NCBI GenBank assembly: GCA_001247695.2
Contig: LGRX02033521.1
Coordinates: 1 to 64,000, forward strand
From: Cymbomonas tetramitiformis
Lineage: Eukaryota; Chlorophyta; Pyramimonadophyceae; Pyramimonadales; Pyramimonadaceae
Direction of reading: 5' to 3'
DNA length: 64,000 bases
Under the pieces are notes generated by a model. It was not told the origin of the DNA and searched no databases. It worked only from the letters and a program-made list of their open reading frames with translations. Positions 42,801 to 53,266 of this stretch are shown one piece after another. Each line of letters opens with the position of its first letter. Within the stretch, counting starts at the first letter, position 1. The position numbers and the translations under genes are program-made.

Positions 42801-43230
42801 CCCAAAGTGACCAAAAACCGTTCGATCGCCGATCGTTCGGTTTTTGGTCACTTTGGGAACGCGTCTGAAAATACTCAGTGTTGTCTCGCGTGTTGTCACC
42901 AAGCCTAAACTCGCGATCTTACTCCCAAAGTGACCAAAAACCGTTCGATCGCCGATCGTTCGGTTTTTGGTCACTTTGGGAACACGTCTGAAAATACTCA
43001 GTGTTGTCTCGCGTGTTGTCACCAAGCCTAAACTCACGATCTTACTCCCAAAGTGACCAAAAACCGTTCGATCGCCGATCGTTCGGTTTTTGGTCACTTT
43101 GGGAACACGTCTGAAAATACTCAGTGTTGTTTCGCGTGTTGTCACCAAGCCTAAACTCACGATCTCACTCCCAAAGTGACCAAAACCGTTCGATCGCCGA
43201 TCGTTCGGTTTTTGGTCACTTTGGGAACAC
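42801..43230. repeat. Four 123 bp tandem units, each with a 57 bp palindrome
   Basis: Units start at 42,801, 42,924, 43,047 and 43,170. Each carries CCCAAAGTGACCAAAAACCG, a central CGATCGCCGATCG, and the inverted arm CGGTTTTTGGTCACTTTGGG (28 nt arms, two mismatches). The spacer (ACTCAGTGTTGTCTCGCGTG and following bases) is conserved as well. Open frames through the array are by-products of the repetition. Confidence 0.9.
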
Positions 43231-43335
43231 GTCTGAAAATACCTGGAGAAAATACCAGACAGGTCTTTGCAACCAAGCCGACTTCAGTTCTCACATAAAC
43301 GTACTGTACGGTTTACGCCCTCCCGAATCTGGAAT

Positions 43336-43396
43336 TCACGGCCGTGAATATTAATTTCACGGCCGTGAATATTAAATTCACGGCCGTGAATATTTC
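43336..43396. repeat. Tandem palindrome TTCACGGCCGTGAATATTAA
   Basis: Three tandem copies of a 20-21 bp unit, each itself the palindrome TTCACGGCCGTGAA joined by an AATATT spacer. The stretch can fold into several alternative hairpins. Confidence 0.85.
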
Positions 43397-43516
43397 ACTG
43401 CACGTATGTATACCCCACACTGTTTGCGAGTAAATTAGATTGGGAAAACATTTTCCAACGTTCGTAATGCACATAGATATATCATTTAGACTCTTAGGTA
43501 GGAGTTTTTTGAGCTC

Positions 43517-44730
43517 TTGACTGAGCCGATCCGTGGCCGCATCAGCTCAGTTTGCAGTCGCGACTGCGAGCTAAGCTGAGAGGCCCTTATAACTTTCATG
43601 CACATCGCATCAAAACTCAAACAGCGGAGGGGTTCTCGTGCGTTCTAGCGCACGATACTTGGCACCAATATTGCTAACAGCAATATTGGTGCACCCTCAA
43701 ACGCACAACTTCTGATGTAAGCTATGCGCAAAACGCGTGCTACACATAATGGGTTTGGGTACATGCAAACCCAAACCCAAACATGCCAAACAGCAAAGGG
43801 CTTCCCGTGAGTTCCAGCGCACGTAACTTTGCAAAAGTATCACTAGGATATATATCTTTTAGTTGCCAAAGGCCTAAGGCCTCAAAAGCCTTGTGCACGA
43901 AGCCATCAATTTATTTCTTTGGAGATTTATTGGGTTTGTGTTCGAGTTTACCCAAACCCAATACATGCCAAACTGAAAAGCAATTCCCGTGCGTTATAGC
44001 GCACGAAACTATGCACACATATTTACAAGACACATATCTTTCAGTTCTCAGAAGCTCAAGGTTTGAGATAACTTGTTGGCAAAACCATCAATTTATTTCT
44101 TTGGCAGATCTATTGGGCTTGGGTTCGAATGTTTCCAAACCCAATACATGCTAAACAGCGAAGGGCTTCCCGTGCGTTCTAGCGCACGTAACTGCGTAGA
44201 AATATTGCCAAGATAATTATCTTTGATATATTCGAAGCACAAGGTCTAAGAAAGTCTGTGCGCAAAATGGTATTACTATTTCTTTGACACAGATTTTAGC
44301 GTGATATACAAACTCATAAATCTGGGTCAAAGAAATAATATGTTAACTTCGCGCACAAGCTATCGCAAAACTTGCACTTCAGGAAAGTGAAATATATGCA
44401 TCTTATCATTATATTTTGCAAAGTTACGTGCGCTGGAACTCACGGGAAGCCCTTCGCTGTTTGGCATGTTTGGGTTTGGGTTTCAAACCCAAAAGGCATC
44501 ATGCCAGCACGCGGCCGTCTTTAATATACTCAACGGCTTGCCATATGCTCTTGAGGGTGCACTGATATTGATATGAACAATATCACTGCCAAGTTTCGTG
44601 AGAAGATTCTCACGAAAACCCCTATTATGCAAAGCCGCAAGTGGTTGAAACCATCTCACACCGCACCAACTTAGCTGGCAGTCGCGAAGGCTAAGCTGAT
44701 GCGGTTGCGGATGGGGCCAATCGATAGCTC
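43517..44730. repeat. Inner inverted repeat and 183 bp tandem units
   Basis: Three direct copies of about 183 bp start near CATGCCAAACAGC (43,783; 43,966; 44,148), each with CCCGTGCGTT(C/A)TAGCGCACG. An inverted copy of the first part lies at about 44,410-44,480 (TTACGTGCGCTGGAACTCAC). The outer parts (43,517-43,700 and 44,560-44,730) are diverged inverted copies of each other and also resemble 54,290-54,530. This looks like a foldback element inside the larger TIR element. Confidence 0.65.
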
Positions 44731-45702
44731 AAACGAAAGGTATTCACCTACTGTAATGAATACAAACGCTTTAGAATCGAATGGTGGAAAAAATTATGTT
44801 TCATGCTACATGCAAAAAATTGTTTAGAAGAAGGGGGTGCGGGTGTGCCAGACGCAAAATATTGCACACGCTTGAACCGCTTGCGCTTGTACCTCCGGGG
44901 TACCGAGTACGCTAGTCAGACTGCTTGTATTTTTTTTTTTTGGCGCTCGATTGAATTAAGCATGGTTACATGTGACATATAATCTATTCCCCAAAAACAG
45001 ATCGAAATTTCTATTCCCCATTTTGCACTTTTCTATTCCTCGATAACCTTTTTTCCAAATTTAAGTTGCAGAAGGACCTTTCTGCAATTGTGAATGGGTC
45101 CGACTGGCTTGATTTATTTTACCAAGCTGCGCCTGCCTCTAGAGCTCGGTTGATTTCCCTTTCCCAACGTGGTGCCACTGCTCACTTGGTGGCCACGCCC
45201 CACGTCGCCTTCTTTTCGGCTTCCACCCACTCAGGCACTTGTTGCCGTTGCAATTGGGTTGCCCCGATGCTTATTCTAGCTGGTGTGAATTAGTGCATAC
45301 ATGTGATGTTTGTGTGTGCTTCTATTGACCCCTTTGGCTACCACTACCTCATCTGCGTAACCGGCGTGGATGGGATATCACGGCACATGATGCCGTCCGT
45401 GATCTGTTGGCATCTATGCTGAAGCAAGTCTTTGATGCAGCCCTTGTTATCGTAGAGGATCGCACTCATCATGGGTATGAGTGGAAGCCTGACATCATGG
45501 TGCTCAACCACGATGGACGAGGTAGACATATCGTGATCGACGTGAGCCTGGCATTCCCTTGTTGTGCCTCGTGTATGGACCGGGCTGCTCGGGAGCCTCT
45601 GCGGGCTGCATCGGTACATGAGCGAGCCAAGAGGGCATTGTACGGACCAATCTGGCCTCACACTCGTTTGCGATGGAGTCCTTTGGAGGCTTGTGGAAAT
45701 CG

Positions 45703-46012
45703 GCGCGGAAGTTCTTCGACAATTGTGTACAGCGCAGGCAAGACCGATTGTTTCAGGAGGAGGAGGATGTAACATGGAGCATGCAGAGCTTTTCAACCTA
45801 TTAGTTGCAGCAGATGGTGGTTGCCCTGCACGGCTCGCGGGGCTACGGAATTGCTTGCAGTGCTAGTCATGATTATCAGCATGGATGAATAAGATATTTG
45901 CATGATGTTGGTTTATGTGGCCGTTTTGGCGTTTGTTTGCTGTGTGTTTGACATTTCAATTGTGAGATGCGAACCTTACCATACAGTTTCTGCTACCTCT
46001 TTGTATATATTA
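45703..46012 (+). repeat. 3' end of a retroelement family, copy 1
   Basis: This is the end of the decayed reverse-transcriptase remnant plus its 3' UTR. It is about 85 percent similar over 300 bp to 56,046-56,365, including TTTGACATTTCAATTGTGAG and the final TACCTCTTTGTATA. Two copies sharing the same 3' end but with different 5' ends fit LINE-type retrotransposition. Confidence 0.75.
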
Positions 46013-46684
46013 GCATCGTTTACACAAATGCGCTTTCAGAATTTAATAGATTTTTCGAAAATGGTATTCCCTGAATTCAAAAAGAAATTCGCCTACGGCA
46101 GGCTTTTCGGGAACTCGCTTCGCTCTCGAATCGCTCGCGATTCACAAAATTCCCGCTGCCGCCGCCGTTGCTGACAATTCCCATGAGGATTGCAGAACAT
46201 ATAATCTGATGTTTCAGCAGCCATTGCTTCTTTCAGATGAGAGTGACAATTATGAAATGAGGTGGAATTATCCCTTGGGCGCAACCGTCAAAGTAAGGTA
46301 CGTGTAGTTGAAATCATGTCACAGTAAAATCGATCCTGCTTGCGCTGGGTTTCTATTTTGGCTAACTCACACAGAGCAATGAGAGTGCCACTAACATGTC
46401 CATGGCAAAGGGCACCAGCACACACATGTGGCCCGATTGGACAATATGACGGGGATCATTTCGTATGTTACATGGATATACGGTGCGATGTCAGGCGCTC
46501 ATCCTACGCAGCACTATAGACGTTGCACAAACACTAGCTTAAGTACAGGAACGCCAGCAGGTAAAGATCGTCAATGACAGTCAGCGCAGGTAAGGTATCG
46601 GTCTTAGAGGCTATAAATTGTGATGGGATTTTCCCTGTACAATACCGCTCAAATCCGTTGCGTCAAAGCATAAATGGTTTTTTT
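46013..46684. other. Gene-free stretch
   Basis: No convincing open frame or repeat. A run of CGCT/TCGC words at about 46,110-46,175 (GAACTCGCTTCGCTCTCGAA) is the only compositional oddity. Confidence 0.45.
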
Positions 46685-46755
46685 GCTCTGAACTGGATTT
46701 TAACCAGTGACCTCACGGTTGTCGCCCGCTCGCTCTGCCACTGAGCTATTGGAGC
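46685..46755 (-). tRNA. tRNA-like sequence (degenerate; tRNA-Val-like)
   Basis: On the minus strand there is a perfect A box (TAGCTCAGTGG), D stem GCTC/GAGC, variable loop AGGTC and a perfect T stem ACTGG/CCAGT. The B box is poor (GGTTAAAATCC). The acceptor stem pairs at five of seven positions (GCTC with GAGC, plus one). The anticodon stem pairs at three or four of five, and the predicted loop GCGACAA lacks the invariant U33, with GAC at the anticodon position. It is probably a decayed tRNA or the head of an old SINE rather than a working gene. Confidence 0.4.
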
Positions 46756-47745
46756 TTGTTGATGTTCAAGCTCGATCCTCTTGTGGCACTTATACAGTTT
46801 CAGATATTATTACATATCACGATTTCGCGCAGCTTCGATGACATACCGTCATCCGATGGCTGCATCGACTCTCTGACAATCGGTCTAGCCCAGCATGTTT
46901 GAGCAGAATGATGCGGAAATACTCCAAAAACACCATCACATCACATACTTACTCCATCATACACAACGATGATTTGTAGCTCCACCCTTTTTCATCCATC
47001 GAGGCCCTCCGGAAACTATTTCTCAGCCAGGACATCACAGTATTGCGAAAAATCTGCGCAAACGAAGATAATACACTTCTTGGTTCTGTTAGCTATATTC
47101 AACAAGAGTAGAAGGTCTTATGCGATGAAGAATAATGCAACTTTTTTTGGATCGTAGGCATTGGTCTCGCGGCTTACTTTCATTACTAGGCCAGTTGATC
47201 TAAAGATATCCACTATGCCTACATTCAGTGGAAATTAATCGCCCAATTCTTACAAGGGGACATATGGCACCAATGAGGTACTAATTGTCGATGTGATGAA
47301 TTGTGTGTGGTGTCGCGTTGATGATGACGTTCTGTTTATAATGACACAATCTAGGCTCGCATTACATTGACAACTCGTTTCTTACGATGAGACAATAGAG
47401 TGTTAAAAACACCTTTCAGTATTTGGTACAATGGCATTTTGCCATCATACAGCATTGCGATCGGCGATCTATGCGTTCACCGATCAAGACATCGCTTTGA
47501 TAAACTACCCAAGTAAATCCTTTCCCCAGGTTCGTCGTTTTAAAGAGCACGGGTACAAAATCTGAGATGTCAACCACAAGAAAGTGCTTGCAGAGCTGAA
47601 GTGATACAAGAAAAGGCAGGATGCTCACAAGAGTGCACCTCGGACGCATTATTTTAACGAGGTTTGCACACTGAGGAAAACAACCAACCACGAAGCGCAC
47701 AGAGATCAGGGAATTTATATGAGATCGGGTGACAGTAGAATACGA
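46756..47745. other. Gene-free stretch downstream of the SDR gene
   Basis: No coding sequence, terminal repeat or RNA gene was recognised. It must include the 3' UTR of the minus-strand SDR gene, whose stop codon is at 47,746. Confidence 0.45.
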
Positions 47746-50354
47746 TCACCATGAGGATCTCTCCCTTCCGGTCCAAAATGCACCGTTTGGAAGATCTGGT
47801 GGGGCCAGGGCAAGCCACGTTGGAGTATCAGCGCCCTGTGCAGCAGTCTTCGGCCCACTCCAGCTGGACATGTCTGTAGCGCACCACCCGGGGCAGCATG
47901 CACTGACGATGACGCCCTCTGGAGCGAGCCTCTTAGCCAGAATTCGTACATATGCTGCCATCCCAAGCTTGGAGACACCATACATCGTATTCGGCCACCC
48001 TGCTGCCTGATGTGTGCCACCTGGCAAATCATATAACATCGATTGTTATTTCACATTTTAAAGTCATAAAGCTTCACCTATTGCACACCTTACAACTTTC
48101 CATATTAGAAAAAGAAAACTTGTAGAAAAAAACATCTTTTGCGCGGGTGGAATGGAAGACACCAACACTCAACGGGGAAAGATATCTACAATATTCAGAA
48201 TGGTGCAAATTCATCAACAAAGCTGCCTGTTCATTATCATAGTACCATAATCAAGCAGAAGCAAGACATTCCCTCAGACTTTGCCAAGCATCCTCCAGGT
48301 TCGAGACGGAAGAATGCTTCTTGAGTAAAATAGCGCAGCAGATAAAATTGGAGCCCTAGAGGCGCGATAGCACAGCGGGTGAGGGCTTTCACTTGACAGT
48401 TTGGTCACCCTGTCGCTGCTATCAGATCTCATGCTAGGGTCCTAATATACTCTGCAGGGTCCATTTAGGCGCTGTGCAGCGGATAACAAGGGAAACCCCT
48501 GATCACATAGCATAGAAGGGAGAAACGTAGCAAGTGAAAGGTAAGCCCCAGCACAGTGATAGCGTAGCAAGTGAAAGCACTGCGATAGTGGAGAAGGTAG
48601 ACCTAAAGCCCTGGCGTAGCAATAGTTCCGCGAGTGAAAATGTAGCCCTACCACCGCGGCAGGCTTGATAGCAAGTAGACCTTAAGCCCTAGTGCAGAAA
48701 CAGCGTATCAAGTACACGTGAATTCCAAGCGCAGTGACAGCGTAGCACATGAAAGTGGAGCCCTGTCGCAGCGATAGCGTAGCAAGTAGACCTAAAGCCC
48801 TAGTGCAGCGATAGCGTAGCAAGTAGACCTGAAGCCCTAGTGCAGCGATAGCGTATCAACTACACGTGAATTTGCAGTGCAGTGACAGCATAGCACATGA
48901 AAGTGGAGCCCTGTCGCAGCGATAACGTAGCAAGTGGACCTGAAGCCCTAGTGCAGCGATAGCGCTGCAACAAGTACAGGTGAACTCCAAGCGCAGTGAC
49001 AGCGTAGTGACAGCGTAGCGGATACAAAAGAAGTCTATGGGCAAGGATAACATAGCAAGTGAAAGCGGATCCCTAGTGCCGCGATGGCGTAGCAAATGAA
49101 ACCGCCCTCGCGTAGCGATAGCGTAGAAACTGACAGCGAAGCCTCGCAGCGATAGCGTGGCAAGTGTATGCGGAGGCGTGGCGAGGTACGTCTCTGGATC
49201 GCACCGTCGATATCCGACACAAATTTATTCATTAGCTCCTTGACATCCTCCACAGTCCGAGCTGTCTGCAACCCCGAATCACTTCAGTCAGACTCACTTT
49301 AGTCCATCTGACGAGAAGACCGGCCGTATCTTAGTTTTGACTCTCCTCTATTTTCGGAACCACCAGCAGAAAGGTGATGCGGGAGCATTCAAGTACCTGG
49401 AAGCGAGCACGGAGAGGTTCCCGAACAATCTTTAACTTTCCGGCACTCGAACACACGTTGACTATTCGTGGCTTAGCCGGATTGCGGACATTTAAAAAAG
49501 GAATCAAGTGCTCGCAAAGGTTGATCGTCCCGTTGACGTTCGTCTCAATCGTGAGCTGTGCCTCTGTACTTCCGAATGTATTGCCGTGATAGGCCATTCC
49601 GGCGTTATTCACGAGTATGTCCAGCATGCCCAGTTCGCGTCCCAACCATGATCCAAACTCGGCTATACTTGTCACGTTGGTGATATCCAAGGGCTGGAAT
49701 ATTACCTGTCATTCGCGGAGTGCCCCGTGCAAAAGTCGGTTTTATTTGTGTATCTTACAACTCCACAACTCAATTACTCCAATACTTAACAAACGTATAA
49801 TTATGCGGGCTTATCGAAGAACTATACAGAGTTTTCTACCAAGTTCAGTCACAAAGTTGGGGGTTGGACTGCGACAACCGAGGACCCATCAAGCACAAAC
49901 ACAGTTACAGCAACGCGAGGAGCATTTAGCGTGAGACACATCAGAAAATCCGTCAGGGCATTGCACTGTTACAGGGTAACGCTTCCAATGCAAGGTTTCG
50001 GCAAATATGTTGGAAGCATAATCCACGTGAAAGCGCGGGACTGCGTTCTATTTGGTACTTCACCTGTCCACCATTTTTAACTCTGGCAGTTTCCTGTGAT
50101 ATCTTCGACACTGCCGCTTGCCCTTTCTCCGGATCTCTATCGAAACCAAACGAGATAGTCCCTCAGCACACAAGCGATGCGGTGCGAGTGGAATTTCACA
50201 GCCATCTGACGATTCGCAGGAGAGTAACGAAAACTCACCGCGCAGTTAGTATGACGGTTAGACCCTCTATTCTCAGCAACTTAGCAATCTCATACCCGAT
50301 CCCTTTGTTTGCGCCAGTGACGACTGCAACCGTATTATTGGAATACCAGGGCAT
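47746..50354 (-). CDS. Carbonyl-reductase-like short-chain dehydrogenase (SDR)
   Basis: Five exons on the minus strand: 50354-50239, 50136-50064, 49705-49397, 49265-49190 and 48020-47746. All are GT-AG with matching phases (2, 0, 0, 1), 282 residues; human CBR1 has 277. Classical SDRs reduce carbonyl groups with NADPH in the cytosol. Seen in order: the Rossmann motif TGANKGIG (about residues 14-21), the following Arg-Asp (ILTAR-DPEKG, as in NADPH-using members), LDILVNNAGMA, ETNVNGT, the catalytic Ser in IVNVCSSAGKL, the catalytic YGVSK, and CCPGWCATDM followed by GADTPTWLALAPPDLPNGAF, which is typical of carbonyl reductases. The start ATG (MPWYSNNTVAVVTG) sits in a good position; an alternative upstream start (MAQNEMPC, about 50,482) would need an extra exon. 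Intron 4 holds a minisatellite. The gene is divergent from EMC3. Confidence 0.9.
48470..49180. repeat. Degenerate minisatellite in SDR intron 4
   Basis: About 17 loosely conserved units built around GCAGCGATAGCGTAGCAAGT, often followed by AGACCTGAAGCCCTAGT. Period varies between about 28 and 60 bp. The intron makes up most of the 1.2 kb between exons 4 and 5. Confidence 0.75.
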
Positions 50355-50756
50355 GTCCTTCAACACCTTCACAGACGAAGGCAAAAGGTGCGAAAAGGGT
50401 TATGACTTTGTGATAACTTTCACAGTGCTTGACACTTTTATCACACTTGTATGCCGAACACAAGGCATTTCGTTCTGAGCCATTATAGGAAGTCTTGACC
50501 GCATGCGCATCTTTCAGGGAAAACTATCATTTCGTGTTCGACTTATGTTGCAACAGCCGAGCGACAGCTCAACAGCACGCGACTGACTGACGTGAGTCAC
50601 TCGACTGACGTGAGACGCAGACGTAGACGTGAGCAACACGATGACGAACGGAAGAGCCAACGCGAGAGCATGCCGATGGTTCAACTTGCAAAATCGCACA
50701 ACCACAAGCACATTAAGGCGCTTGTAGTTCCGCCTATCTGAACTGTAGTAGGAATC
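50355..50756. promoter_or_regulatory. Divergent promoter region between the SDR gene and EMC3
   Basis: Only 402 bp separate the two start codons, so both promoters lie here. A cluster of bZIP-type words is visible at 50,586-50,640: TGACGTGAGTCA (50,588-50,599, a fused CRE half-site and AP-1-like site) and a second TGACGTGAG (50,606-50,614), then two further ACGTGAG-like words. The binding role is inferred from motif similarity only. Confidence 0.4.
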
Positions 50757-53266
50757 ATGCCGGACGTTTATCTCGATTCTCAAATCCGAAGTTGGGTATT
50801 GATCCCCATCTCGGTCGCGATGTTCCTCCTTGGAGTGCTCCGGCACTTCGTTTCTAAGGTGTGTTATGATCGCACCGTAACAGTGTTATAAGCCCCTTGC
50901 TATTGCTGACAACATTTGTCTGGAATTATTCAGTTGATGAAGGGAAGCGATAGAAAGGTTGAGCTCAAAACTGTTCGCGAAGGCCAGTCCATTATTCGCT
51001 CGCAACGTTTGCGAACAAACGCTGGCTACATTCCAGCAACTGCGTTTGGATTGAAGAAGGTGGTCTTCACGAACAAGGTGAATGGGTTGCACACAAATAC
51101 CGCTCTTTATGATTTTGTCTCTGTTGCATGAAGCCTGTACATACATAAATAATTTTACGAAGTCATTTTATCCCTGGTGCGTCGTTTTACGTGAGCAAAT
51201 CCAGCTGCTCCCAGCGATACTGTGCAGTTTTCCGCACTAAGTGTCCTTACCTTGTAGTTTTTGAAACTAAACTGCGATTGTGATATTGCAGGAGACCGGT
51301 GTGTTCCACGAAAACGTTGAGTCCAAAACTCCGGCGAATCCTTTCCAAGCGATGGGCCAGCCAACGGATCCATCCCAACTGGTCGGTTTGCTTCCGCTTC
51401 TCCTGAGTATCGTATGCCATGGTTACTGTATCGTTGGTTCCTGCAGCGTTTAGCGCTATCATCTGCTTTGTGCTGTCAAAGAACTTATCCCGTTGAGAGA
51501 ATTGGCATAGCATTTCGTATACCCCATTTTGTGGTCTATTTTTGCTGTCTTGTTTCCAAACCCTACCTCGGAAACCCTCCACTTGTAGTTGCTTCGTTCT
51601 ACTACCCTGCTTCTTTCAGAGGCGCATCCCGTGAAGTGCATATCCAAATTAATAGAGCAAGAGTACTTTTCCACCTCGCTCTGTGAGCATTGTACCTTGA
51701 CATTTTCAACTGCATTGCTCGAATAGCGCGAGTAGAAGCGACACCTGTGGAAGTTGCTGATATTCTCCACTTGTTGCCTTCCAGCTGGACATGATGAAGA
51801 AGAACTTGTCTATGGTTGTGCCTCAGGTGTGCGCACTTGTATCTTCATCAGGATACCTGAAATGGCAGTCTGATCCATATATTTTCAAACCTTGTTTGAG
51901 CTGACCGCTTCACTGTTTCCCAGATCCTGACGTTCAACTGGGTCAACTTCTTCTTCTCTGGTTTCGTTGTTGGTGAGATCCTTTCCTGCAGTCTGCTGCA
52001 TCCCTGTCTTCTTTTCGCTTCACGACTTTGCGCTTCGCTGCTTGTGCGCTTCCTCCATGGCGCTTTCTGACGCGTTCTGACTTGGGCCTCCCGGTTATTC
52101 GTTGCAGCCAAAGTACCTTTCCCCCTCACAATGCGCTTTCGAGGCATGCTTCAGGTACGACCCTTGCGTTCGTTTTCCATTGCTGTGGTGCGGGGAACGT
52201 GCTGGGTATGCACCAGACCCAAGCAGCTTCAGGTCCATCGTGTTTAGGCGGTAGCTTTCTCAGCAACTTTTCTGCATATCGGCGGATCAGTTCACTCAGC
52301 GAGCGCGATTGAGTGCATTCCTATCGGTCTTACATTTATGCTTCGCACGAGAAGGAAATATGATCTCGCTGTGTTTCTCGCAGCGTGGTATTGAGCTTCA
52401 GGCGCTTGACGTGACGTACGTTAGTAGCCTGTCATGGTGCGTTTACACACCTTCGGACACCTTGAGAGGCAACAACTCCAGCATTTGCAGTGGAAGATGC
52501 AGGAGAACAATGGTGTGCGTCGGGATCGCCTGCTTCAGTTCGCGATAGCACATGAGCCGCTTAGCAAAAACGTATTTCTGATGGAAGACCGCTGTCTAGC
52601 TTCTGAAAGTCTGTGAACTCGCAGATCGCTGGGTTTGGTTGTGGAATAACAGAGTCCGGGTCTCTGTGCAGGTACTTTTTGAACCTGATCGGCCTGCGTG
52701 GGTTGTTCTCGATAGTGTTAGGAGAAAATACAATTGACGACACCCAAATCATGCAGGCAAATTCCCCACCCCACTTGCATGCTTCAAGTTCTTTTCCGTG
52801 GTAATTATCGATCTGTGTGAGACACACCAAACCGACTGCTGTATAGCGTGCTTGTTTCTCTCCTTTCAAACCTACATCGGCGGCGGCTCTCGTCGCAAAC
52901 CTTGATCCTAGCAGGCTGACGTGCGCTGGCTCTTTGGGTAGTGACCTCTCGTTTTTTTTCATAACAGCAACAAATGACTATGGGAGTGGGAGATGCACCG
53001 AAAGCATACATACAAGAGCGGGAAAATCTCGAACTGGTTCGTTAAGCTTTTCTCTGGTGTTCTTCGGGATGTCTGATATGTCTTGTGGCTTTTTCCACTT
53101 GCCTGCCTACTTGCTGTTCCTGACCGAGACAGTTCTTGCTCATGTACGGTTGAAGACAGTTCTTGCTCGTGTAAGGTTGAACGTTGCTTTCAGTTCTTGG
53201 TGTGAAGCCCTGGTGGAAGCCCAACTTGCTTTGGAAATAGTTCCCCCAGAGGTTTCAAGGGCCTGA
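50757..53266 (+). CDS. EMC3: ER membrane protein complex subunit 3
   Basis: EMC3 is the insertase-like core subunit (Oxa1/YidC fold) of the ER membrane complex. Exons: 50757-50858, 50934-51077, 51292-51381, 51785-51826, 51924-51972, 52108-52154, 52384-52436, 52672-52756, 52968 to about 53039, and probably a last exon ending at 53266. Family landmarks in order: DVYLDSQIRSWVLIPI and first membrane helix, RHFV, IRSQRLRTNAGYIP, KKVVFTNKETGVF, NPFQAMGQPTDPSQLLDMMKKNLSMVVPQ (split between exons), ILTFNWVNFFFSGFVV, KVPFPLTMRFRGMLQRGIEL, DVTYVSSLSWYFLNLIGLRG. Intron 8 has a GC donor (52,757). After LELV in exon 9 the expected donor reads TTAAGC, giving an in-frame TAA at 53,043; the C-terminal stretch WCEALVEAQLALE lies in 53,194-53,266. 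The protein may thus be truncated, or the last splice unusual. Confidence 0.88.

Larger units (their letters stand above)
41478..45054. mobile_element. TIR element of 3.6 kb with 11 bp target duplication (MULE-like?)
   Basis: An identical 55 bp inverted repeat lies near each end (left GGAATAGAAAAGTGCAAAAT from about 41,494; right ending TTTTGCACTTTTCTATTCC at about 45,038). CCAAATTTAAG occurs directly outside both ends (41,467-41,477 and 45,055-45,065). Removing the element with one copy restores the frame of the surrounding retroelement remnant. A duplication of 9-11 bp fits Mutator-like elements best, but there is no transposase. The inside is built almost entirely of repeats and palindromes, so it is non-autonomous. 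Confidence 0.7.
41353..45804 (+). pseudogene. Decayed reverse-transcriptase 3' portion, split by a TIR element
   Basis: Coding remains lie at 41,353-41,477 and 45,066-45,804. The left part reads VVEAWRAGDPFPRQWVCP and, after a frame change, LDSELGWDLFAQPKFK. It continues in the same frame on the right as LQKDLSAIVNGSDWLDLFYQ when the insertion and one duplication copy are ignored. Further on are a Cys/His stretch (VCASIDPFGYHYLIC) and HDAVRDLLASMLKQVFDA, KPDIMVLNHDGRGRHIVIDV and SARKFFDNCVQRRQDRLFQ, with several frame changes. This order (Cys/His cluster, then a PD...D nuclease-like motif) is common downstream of reverse transcriptase in many eukaryotic retroelement proteins. The reverse-transcriptase core itself is not present, so this is a 5'-truncated, inactive copy. 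Confidence 0.6.

Noticed and set aside
42780..43160. Minus-strand open frame with a perfectly repeated 41-residue unit
   Set aside because: A by-product of the 123 bp palindromic tandem array, whose unit length is a multiple of three.
48470..49180. Evenly spaced short repeats that could suggest a CRISPR array
   Set aside because: Eukaryotic intron, variable unit length, degenerate repeats with related spacers, no cas genes; it is a minisatellite.
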